From JAGPKI01 sp052034135 (GTDB lineage Bacteria; Caldisericota; Caldisericia; UBA6126; JAGPKI01): DNA of 21,145 nucleotides. The stretch spans positions 1 to 21,145 of the forward strand of contig JBPOJC010000082.1 of assembly GCA_052034135.1 (NCBI GenBank), written 5' to 3'. Made by a program: the position numbers and the translations under genes. Positions 15,614 through 21,145 of the stretch are shown here, piece after piece (position 1 is the first letter of the stretch; each line of letters starts with the position of its first letter). The notes under the pieces were generated by a model, which worked only from the letters and a program-made list of their open reading frames with translations, was not told the origin of the DNA and ran no database searches.

Positions 15614-17952
15614 GCAGCAAGTAACCTCTTTTTAGTTTCTAAAATGACATTCTGGGAATTTCCAAAATTTTTTAATGCTTCAAGTCCGCCTTTTCTAACG
15701 ACATCAGGAATCTGGAAAATATGTGCATTCTCTAATTCATCAATACCGCCTTTCTCGAACTGATTTGCAAGTATTATTAGGACATCTTTGGTTTTTTGAG
15801 GAAACCTGTTAAGCCATTCTTTGTTTTTATATTGAAATGAAAATACTCTTTCTTTTCTGCTTTTAGGTGCAATGCCAAATCCGATTTCTGCGAGTAAATC
15901 AAAAATATCATAATCTTTCTGTTCTTTGAGCTCTCTTAATAAACTTAATCCTCTTCCATCGTCCGGTAGAGAATCAATAAGTTCTTTGCGTTTCTCTGGT
16001 TCGATCCAAAAATCTCGTAAATCTTCAATTGTTTTAACTTTTTCTTTAAGTGATGATGCTATAATTTGCGCATATTCTTCGACAGTTACCATTTTTATCT
16101 TATCTCCTATTTTTGTGACAATATATTCTCCTGCAGAATTTATATGAACTTCGAATCCTTCTACTCGAATTATTTTTTCCTTTTGTTCTTCAGATGGTTC
16201 ATTTGATTCTTTTGTAGGATTGGATTTTACTGCAAAAGAATCACCCAAAAGCCTTGTAGCGTTTGTATAATCATAGACTCTAAACATCAATTTATTTGTT
16301 GGAAGATGAATTCTTGACCCTCTTCCGAGCATCTGATGAAAAGCAATTGGAGAATTAACATATTTAAAAAATACTACATTTCGTAAAATCGGAACATCAA
16401 CACCAGTTGATATTAAATCAACAGTGGTTGCGATAAAATGGCTCCTTTCTGAACCTCGTAAATCAGCAATATATTGATTACCTTGAACAGATGCAGTACA
16501 TTTAAAAGCATATGGTTGTAAAGGTTTTTGTGTATTTTCAGCACACCAATGAGCATACAAATTGTTCATCTCTGCAGTTACTGCATCTGCATGCATATCT
16601 CGTGTACAAAAGATAACTGTTTTCTGGCAAGGTCCACCTGTTTCAATTAGCATATCAAAAAGGTCTCTACACATAGCTTTAACTCTATCTGGTAATTGAA
16701 TGATGTCCTCAAAAGAGTTTGCTTCATAGATTTCACGTGTTTCATCTGAAGGAATTGGCTGTCCCGTAATTGCGTCTTTTGCACCGAGAACTTTAATGTT
16801 GTCTTTAGTTATTCCAGTTAAGTCAAGATTGATATTACGCTTTATAATTTCACAAGCAGGAAGATAACCATCTTCAATGCCCTGAGCCATATCATACTCA
16901 TAAACTGGTTCACCAAAGTATTTTATGTTGTTCGCAGTTATCTCTTCGTCTTCTTTTCGTTCTACTTCATTGCCACCTTTCCAATAACGTGGAGTAGCTG
17001 TGAGACCTATCTGAATAGCATCAGGATTTCTTTTAAGTATAATACTCCATTTACCCCAGGCACTTCTATGGCATTCATCAATTATAATATGACTGAAATA
17101 ATTCTCAGGATAGTTTTCAATAAAAAATTTAGCATCTTCGTTTTCTCCTGATACATTGAGAGTCTGATATGTAGCAATAAGTATGCGAGCATTCTTTTGA
17201 GGATTTGAAGTAGACACATCTTCAGCATCAGACCCAAAAACATTTTGAAAAGCATTTAACGCTTGACTACGAAGCTCATCACGATCACAAACAAATAAAG
17301 CACGGTGTAGTTGACCTGCATCTGCAATCTTTTTCAACAGATGAACTGCGATAAAAGTTTTTCCTGAGCCTGTGGCAAGGTAAAGTAAGGCTCTGTTTCT
17401 ACCCTGAACAATTTTCTCAAGCACAGCCCGGATGGCAGCATCCTGATAATATCGCCTAGATGCCTCTCCGCCAGAATATTGAATAAGAAGAGGTTTTGCT
17501 TTTTCGCTTTCTAAGGAGAATCCGGATCCTATTTCATAGCGTTTGCGAAGTTCTTCTGGTGTTGGAAATTTTTCAATTGATTGAGGACCTGAGGTTTTAC
17601 CAGTTAAAGAGTTATATTCTATAAAAAGACACCCATTAGAAGAAAAAACAAACGGCACATTATTTAAGCGAGCATACCTCTTCGCCTGTTCGAGCCCTTT
17701 ATCAGGTGGTTCAGTATTTTTCTTTGCTTCAAGCAATGCAACCGCTATCGGCTGGGGGTTTATATTTATATTAACCTTAATGCGTAATAGATAATCTATT
17801 CTTCCACGCTCTCTTCGTTTTGGCTTGCCATCTATGATGTCAATTCTGCAAGCAGTCTCTTCGCGATGTATTAGGTCTTCTGTCCATCCCAACCTGTGAA
17901 GCACTGGATCAATAAGTTTTGCTTTTGTATCTGCTTCACTTAAAAATTCCAT
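15610..17952 (-). CDS. hsdR: Type I restriction endonuclease subunit HsdR (DEAD/DEAH family)
   Basis: A 780-residue motor and nuclease subunit. Residues about 5-115 form the HSDR_N nuclease domain with the PD-(D/E)xK signature D53 and E75-A-K77. The SF2 translocase follows: Q-x-x-A-I region near 180, Walker A A193-T-G-S-G-K-T199, D292-E-C-H295 box, G-L-T-A-T-P at 316-321, and motifs V-VI around S-T-G-V-D-V-P and Q-M-L-G-R-G-S-R. The C-terminal helical part (about 650-780) would contact the methyltransferase core. Length and motifs fit the EcoEI-like group. It cuts DNA after ATP-driven translocation from unmodified sites. It lies apart from hsdM and hsdS, separated by two accessory genes, but in the same orientation, and it overlaps radC. 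Confidence 0.96.
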   Translation of the reverse strand: MEFLSEADTKAKLIDPVLHRLGWTEDLIHREETACRIDIIDGKPKRRERGRIDYLLRIKVNININPQPIAVALLEAKKNTEPPDKGLEQAKRYARLNNVPFVFSSNGCLFIEYNSLTGKTSGPQSIEKFPTPEELRKRYEIGSGFSLESEKAKPLLIQYSGGEASRRYYQDAAIRAVLEKIVQGRNRALLYLATGSGKTFIAVHLLKKIADAGQLHRALFVCDRDELRSQALNAFQNVFGSDAEDVSTSNPQKNARILIATYQTLNVSGENEDAKFFIENYPENYFSHIIIDECHRSAWGKWSIILKRNPDAIQIGLTATPRYWKGGNEVERKEDEEITANNIKYFGEPVYEYDMAQGIEDGYLPACEIIKRNINLDLTGITKDNIKVLGAKDAITGQPIPSDETREIYEANSFEDIIQLPDRVKAMCRDLFDMLIETGGPCQKTVIFCTRDMHADAVTAEMNNLYAHWCAENTQKPLQPYAFKCTASVQGNQYIADLRGSERSHFIATTVDLISTGVDVPILRNVVFFKYVNSPIAFHQMLGRGSRIHLPTNKLMFRVYDYTNATRLLGDSFAVKSNPTKESNEPSEEQKEKIIRVEGFEVHINSAGEYIVTKIGDKIKMVTVEEYAQIIASSLKEKVKTIEDLRDFWIEPEKRKELIDSLPDDGRGLSLLRELKEQKDYDIFDLLAEIGFGIAPKSRKERVFSFQYKNKEWLNRFPQKTKDVLIILANQFEKGGIDELENAHIFQIPDVVRKGGLEALKNFGNSQNVILETKKRLLAA

Positions 17953-17990
17953 ATTAATTTAATATCCTTCATTTTTCATAGAATTTACTA

Positions 17991-18018
17991 TAAATATAAA
18001 ATTCAATATAACTTTCAA
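17991..18018 (-). promoter_or_regulatory. Candidate promoter of hsdR-radC
   Basis: On the minus strand TTGAAA (18018-18013) and TATTTA (17996-17991) have a 16-base spacer and would give a leader of about 30 bases before the hsdR ATG at 17952. A TTTATA two bases nearer the -35 is an alternative -10. The 173-bp gap to the MjaI gene makes a separate promoter reasonable. Confidence 0.35.
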
Positions 18019-18037
18019 AGCATATACAGCATTTCGA

Positions 18038-18049
18038 GACAAATTTGTC
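18038..18049. promoter_or_regulatory. 12-bp perfect palindrome upstream of the candidate hsdR promoter
   Basis: GACAAATTTGTC is a perfect palindrome about 20 bases upstream of the candidate -35 of hsdR. It could be an operator for a dimeric regulator. No second copy was noticed elsewhere in the window, and no dedicated controller protein is encoded here, so the role is speculative. Confidence 0.25.
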
Positions 18050-18100
18050 CTGAAAATAATATATTTGTAGCTTAAATGTATGTCTATGCAATACAACATT

Positions 18101-18138
18101 TGATTATTATAGTATCTTTTGATCATTATAGTATCTCT
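18101..18138. repeat. 19-bp tandem duplication at the 3' end of the MjaI-type gene
   Basis: Bases 18101-18119 and 18120-18138 are the same 19-base unit with two T/C differences. The second unit covers the last codons and the TAA stop (18126-18128) of the endonuclease gene. The first unit lies just past the stop and repeats the same stop sequence. Confidence 0.75.
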
Positions 18139-18710
18139 TCATAATCTACATCAATACCATCATCAACTTTAGTATAATAAATGATTTTTACACCTATATA
18201 TTCTGGTAATGCTGATTTCGCTTTATATGTATAAGGTTTTATTGAAACTGGAATATCTCCAATGTATCCGTCAATTCCTCTTGATTCCTCGGATTGTTCA
18301 GATAATCGATAGTTTGTCTCTTTTATCTCTGCACCTTTTTTGAGTATTGCTTCTTGAAATCTTAAACCTGCGAAAGTTTTAACAATCACTAAATCTCTTA
18401 CCCATTGTTCAACGGTGTCTCGATCTATGATATTCATAGCACACTTTAGTTCTTGTAATTTTTGCAGTATTTTCTCAGTAGCATTTTTAATTGCATCAGG
18501 ATTTTTATTTAAATACCAATTTTCCCATTCAGATAGAGTTCTACCGTCAAATTCCTGTATAAGTTCACTCATCTGCCCCACAACTCTTGGACGTGTTCCC
18601 TGCGCGTATTGATTTGCTAAATTTATAAGTGGTGCTACATACTTTGGAAACTCTGGTGTATCTATGTCAAGATATTTTCTAATTTCTTCCGTGGTGATCT
18701 TTACTATCAT
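18126..18710 (-). CDS. MjaI-family type II restriction endonuclease (CTAG)
   Basis: A 194-residue protein resembling R.MjaI, whose family cleaves at CTAG. A PD-(D/E)xK-like site is readable: E120 on a helix in G-L-R-F-Q-E, then D147 in R-G-I-D-G-Y, then S156-I-K158 in I-P-V-S-I-K-P, so the usual acidic residue before the lysine is a serine, with the expected spacing. The length is close to that of small type II enzymes. It starts one base after the stop of the methyltransferase gene, in the classic order modification first, restriction second. The CTAG specificity is taken from the family, and the scarcity of CTAG in this window is consistent with it. A 19-bp duplication repeats its stop region. 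Confidence 0.87.
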   Translation of the reverse strand: MIVKITTEEIRKYLDIDTPEFPKYVAPLINLANQYAQGTRPRVVGQMSELIQEFDGRTLSEWENWYLNKNPDAIKNATEKILQKLQELKCAMNIIDRDTVEQWVRDLVIVKTFAGLRFQEAILKKGAEIKETNYRLSEQSEESRGIDGYIGDIPVSIKPYTYKAKSALPEYIGVKIIYYTKVDDGIDVDYEEIL

Positions 18711-18711
18711 A

Positions 18712-20016
18712 TTAAATTCTCTTTGAAGTATATTTATCTTGCAAGTTCAAAAATCTCATCTTGTATTTGTAATCATAAGTGGTATCCACCTCAACTAGAC
18801 CATTTTTAATTAAATGTGCATTCAAGAAAGTATTATTCCCCAAATAAAGATAGCAAAGAAGGTTATTTTGCTCATCATATTTTGTGTTATCAAACTTCAT
18901 AAATAACTTTTGCCCATATGTTTTTTCTCTTAAAAATTGAATAGCTATTCCTTTTTTTGCCGGATTCTCTTTTACGCCTAATAACTTGATTTTTAATTCA
19001 TTATTTAAAATCAAAATTTCTGGTGAGATTATTTCTTTAACTGTATAATATGTTTCCCTTTCAGAATAAGAATTATCTATTTTAGAGCCAAAATTTAATT
19101 TTTTGAGGTCAACTTTTTTCTCAAATTTTATCATATCTTTGAAAATATAGGGTAATTTCTTAATTTCTTCTTTAAAATTTGTGTTTAATTCCCTCTGTTT
19201 AATTACCTCAAAAGTTATATCTGAGAAAATTGTGTTTTGTTTTACTCCAAGTTTTTCTTTTATAACAGGAACAAAATTTTCATTTATTTCATATCCAATA
19301 GAATTTCTATTTAAATTTTTGGCTGCTAAAGAAGTAGTGCCACTTCCAAGAAATGGATCAAGTACAGTGTCGCCAATAAAACTAAACATTTTAATAAGTC
19401 TCTTTGGTAACTCCTCAGGAAACATTGCTAAATGTTTATCCTGCTTCTCGCCGGGAAAATTCCAATGTCCAGCGAAATATTGGTTCCATTCTTCCTGTGT
19501 TAACTTTGATTTCTCTTTAATATCTTTACTAACATCTGGTGTGTTTCCATATTTCTTGAAAATTAATATAAATTCGTAATCTAATTTAATGATTCCATTT
19601 CTGGGATATGGAAAAGATCCCATTACTGTTGCTCCGCCTGTTGTGTGACAGGTAGTAACCTTTTGCCAGATTATAGCACCCATATAGTCAAAACCTACAC
19701 TCTCGCAAAACTTGATTATTTCAGTCCTTATTGGAATAACTTTGTATCTGCCATAATAAACAGAGCGAGCAAACTGATCACCTACATTAATACACAATCG
19801 ACAACCATTATGTAAAATTCTATGGCATTCTTTCCATACTAAATCGAGGTTGTTTATATACTCTTCGTATGTATCATTAAAACCAATTTGTTTTTCATTG
19901 CCATAATCTTTTAGCTGCCAATAAGGAGGAGAAGTAACGATAAGGTGCACGGACTCATCTGGAACTTCCCTCATCATTCTTGAATCTCCAATAATAACTT
20001 TATGTTTTGTGTCCAT
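18712..20016 (-). CDS. Beta-class DNA methyltransferase with C-terminal SNase-like domain (M.MjaI-type partner)
   Basis: A 434-residue protein. Residues 1-255 are a methyltransferase with the catalytic motif T28-S-P-P-Y-W33 before the SAM motif D220-P-F-L-G-S-G, the beta-class order. S-P-P-Y is typical of N4-cytosine enzymes, so it probably methylates cytosine in CTAG to protect against the adjacent MjaI-type nuclease. Residues about 321-434 follow the staphylococcal nuclease (SNase) pattern: I-K-L-L-G-V, a basic A-K-K-G segment, G-Q-K-L-F-M-K-F-D, L-L-C-Y-L-Y-L, L-N-A-H-L-I-K-N-G-L-V-E-V. The catalytic residues equivalent to Arg35, Glu43 and Arg87 appear as K334, P342 and N385, so nuclease activity is unlikely; a DNA-binding or protein-binding role is inferred. 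No Shine-Dalgarno is seen, but V-I-I-G-D-S-R-M just after the start is the usual lead-in to the motif, which supports the ATG. Confidence 0.88.
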   Translation of the reverse strand: MDTKHKVIIGDSRMMREVPDESVHLIVTSPPYWQLKDYGNEKQIGFNDTYEEYINNLDLVWKECHRILHNGCRLCINVGDQFARSVYYGRYKVIPIRTEIIKFCESVGFDYMGAIIWQKVTTCHTTGGATVMGSFPYPRNGIIKLDYEFILIFKKYGNTPDVSKDIKEKSKLTQEEWNQYFAGHWNFPGEKQDKHLAMFPEELPKRLIKMFSFIGDTVLDPFLGSGTTSLAAKNLNRNSIGYEINENFVPVIKEKLGVKQNTIFSDITFEVIKQRELNTNFKEEIKKLPYIFKDMIKFEKKVDLKKLNFGSKIDNSYSERETYYTVKEIISPEILILNNELKIKLLGVKENPAKKGIAIQFLREKTYGQKLFMKFDNTKYDEQNNLLCYLYLGNNTFLNAHLIKNGLVEVDTTYDYKYKMRFLNLQDKYTSKRI

Positions 20017-20043
20017 ATTATAATTATAATGATATCTAATGGT

Positions 20044-20071
20044 TTGTGTTACTTGATAATTTTGTTATATT
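20044..20071 (+). promoter_or_regulatory. Candidate promoter of the stalk-domain gene
   Basis: TTGTGT (20044-20049) and TATATT (20066-20071) have a 16-base spacer. The transcript would have a leader of about 95 bases before the ATG at 20175. Its -10 overlaps the -10 of the candidate methyltransferase promoter on the other strand. Confidence 0.35.
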
Positions 20072-20097
20072 TTAGAAGCAGTTAAATAAAAGTGAAA
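20069..20097 (-). promoter_or_regulatory. Candidate promoter of the methyltransferase-MjaI pair
   Basis: On the minus strand TTTCAC (20097-20092) and TAAAAT (20074-20069) have a 17-base spacer and a leader of roughly 45 bases before the ATG at 20016. It may also be the first promoter of the whole island. Confidence 0.35.
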
Positions 20098-20174
20098 TTC
20101 TTTTTAAGGTAAGTTTTAATGCTTTTTTAAAGGGAAAATGACCTGCATCTAAAATACTTGTTTAGGAGGAGTCT

Positions 20175-20666
20175 ATGATTAAAAAGTTATTAGTTTTTAT
20201 ATTTATTTTCTTCCTACTTATTAATTTAAATACTCCTTCGAGAGCTAACGAGACAGAATTCAAGGCTATATTTAAAGTAGGCTCAGTTTCTGTTAACATT
20301 ATAAAAGGAACTAATATAGAAACGGATGTACTACTCCTACCAATTTTTATTGTAAACAATAGATCCCTTCTTGAAGATAAATTTCTGTTAAAACATATTG
20401 GAATAAAAATAAATTATCTTTACGAACCAACAACTCAAAGTACAGACATTGAATTGATTGATTCTAATAAAAATCTGCTACACCTAACAATAAATAGCAA
20501 AGTTGTATATTACAATGGTAAAAGGACTACAATTGATGTTGCACCAATTCTTAAGAAAATTAATGGAGCTAATGAAGGATTTATTCCACTTCGCTTTGTA
20601 TTTGAAACCTTTGGTTATACAGTTGAGTGGAACAATGACACAAGAGAGATAACAGTGTTTAAGTGA
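20175..20666 (+). CDS. Secreted stalk-domain (copper amine oxidase N-like) protein
   Basis: A 163-residue exported protein. Residues 1-24 are a signal peptide: M-I-K-K, a hydrophobic run from about 5 to 18, and a probable cut after S-R-A24. The mature part fits the beta-rich stalk domain found at the N-terminus of copper amine oxidase-like proteins and in many secreted Gram-positive-type proteins. The clearest marker is the C-terminal G-F-I-P-L-R-F-V-F-E-T-F-G-Y-T-V-E-W-N (135-153), then T-R-E-I-T-V-F. No oxidase domain follows, so it is a stand-alone adhesion or wall-associated module of unknown role. The AGGAGGAG at 20164-20171 is the strongest Shine-Dalgarno in the window and fixes the start. 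It diverges from the methyltransferase gene and probably marks the return to host sequence. Confidence 0.87.
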   Translation: MIKKLLVFIFIFFLLINLNTPSRANETEFKAIFKVGSVSVNIIKGTNIETDVLLLPIFIVNNRSLLEDKFLLKHIGIKINYLYEPTTQSTDIELIDSNKNLLHLTINSKVVYYNGKRTTIDVAPILKKINGANEGFIPLRFVFETFGYTVEWNNDTREITVFK

Positions 20667-20722
20667 GATTTGGGTAAGGTTTTGCGTTAAGAAAAGGTTA
20701 TTATTTAGGTTTTAAGACTCAT

Positions 20723-20757
20723 AGGCATTTCAGGGTTCAAGCCCACGAGCCTTTTTT
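20723..20757 (+). terminator. Terminator-like hairpin after the stalk-domain gene
   Basis: AGGC (20723-20726) pairs with GCCT (20749-20752), with an inner GGG/CCC stem around TTCAAG, and a T-run at 20752-20757 follows directly. It lies 57 bases past the stop codon. The stem is interrupted by an internal loop, so strength is uncertain, but position and T-tract fit a rho-independent terminator. Confidence 0.55.
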
Positions 20758-20925
20758 ACTATTGGGAATTACTTATTTAACTATGTCAATTTTTAACTTT
20801 TAGATAATTCTAATAACAACTTTTAAAAGATATCAAAATGATTCTTGTATATTAAAGAAGATAAAACTGAAAAACTAATAGCTACAGGCAAATAGAAGGG
20901 ACCTTTAAGCAACATCATTAATAAT

Positions 20926-21135
20926 CTATTGGTTTACTATTTCATACTTAATAGGTGAAAGTTTATCAATGGTTACATGCTTCGAGGCATCTATAATTTC
21001 GATGCCAACAATTCTGTTATCTTCCCCGATATCTAAAACAATATCCTCAGTAATTCGCTTGTTGACCACATTTTGTTTCTCATCATCTAACCTAATGTAA
21101 AGAAGATCTATTTTATCGTTATAAATTACATACAT
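20926..21135 (-). CDS. DUF2283 domain-containing protein
   Basis: A complete 69-residue protein that matches DUF2283 over its whole length: a Y-x-x-x-x-D-L-L-Y-I-R-L opening (7-16), a variable middle, then I-V-L-D-I-G-E-D-N-R-I-V-G-I-E-I-I-D-A-S (32-51). This is a small beta-rich family of unknown function that is frequent in thermophiles and cyanobacteria and is often found next to toxin-antitoxin-like or DUF4258 genes. No such partner is visible, but the region upstream of its ATG is cut off by the end of the window. A GGTG sits a few bases before the start. Confidence 0.85.
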   Translation of the reverse strand: MYVIYNDKIDLLYIRLDDEKQNVVNKRITEDIVLDIGEDNRIVGIEIIDASKHVTIDKLSPIKYEIVNQ

Positions 21136-21145
21136 TTTTACACCC

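Noticed and set aside
18712..20016. Active thermonuclease fused to the methyltransferase.
   Set aside because: The positions of all three catalytic residues of the SNase family are replaced.
20723..20757. A GGGTTCAAGCCC string resembling a tRNA T-arm or an attachment site.
   Set aside because: The five-pair T-stem does not form (several mismatches), no acceptor, D or anticodon arms are found upstream, and the T-run directly after fits a terminator better.

Overview
The window is AT-rich, densely coded bacterial DNA. The gene content suggests an anaerobic, possibly thermophilic bacterium: a LipS-type lipoate cassette, a LplA-DUF116 fusion, an MjaI-type restriction enzyme and a secreted stalk-domain protein. 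The phylum cannot be fixed from the sequence alone; this is an inference from gene families.

Left flank (1-5774). The 3' end of a peptide-type ABC transporter substrate-binding protein is followed by endonuclease IV (nfo). Facing it is a four-gene minus-strand operon. Its genes encode a lipoate/octanoate-protein ligase with LplB-like and DUF116 domains, an FAD-dependent oxidoreductase and two radical SAM proteins. This is the layout of the alternative lipoyl-cofactor pathway (sLpl plus LipS1/LipS2 plus a LipT-like flavoprotein), not the LipA/LipB route. The tails of nfo and the last radical SAM gene are separated by a perfect 36-bp tandem duplication that carries both stop codons.

Defence island (5928-20016, all minus strand). 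In transcription order it holds: a beta-class DNA methyltransferase with a catalytically degenerate SNase-like C-terminal domain; an MjaI-family (CTAG) endonuclease; HsdR; a RadC-type JAB protein; a DUF4062-GHKL ATPase-wHTH protein; HsdS; a 1427-residue STAND NTPase with a TIR/DUF4062-like N-terminus; and HsdM. So a complete type II system sits upstream of a complete type I system whose genes are interleaved with accessory genes. hsdS, the STAND gene and hsdM are joined by an ATGA overlap and a 3-bp gap, so the STAND protein is probably made together with the modification subunits. A cluster of TTTATRCGCCA repeats lies between the wHTH gene and hsdS and is the best candidate operator in the island.

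Right flank (20044-21135). Overlapping divergent promoter candidates separate the methyltransferase from a secreted protein with a copper-amine-oxidase-N-like stalk domain. A terminator-like hairpin and a small DUF2283 protein on the minus strand follow. No transposase, integrase, tRNA gene, rRNA or CRISPR array was found. By hand count the window has only five CTAG sites, all inside the island.

The most interesting candidate system is the STAND NTPase embedded in a type I restriction-modification operon, together with a second protein carrying a related N-terminal domain.
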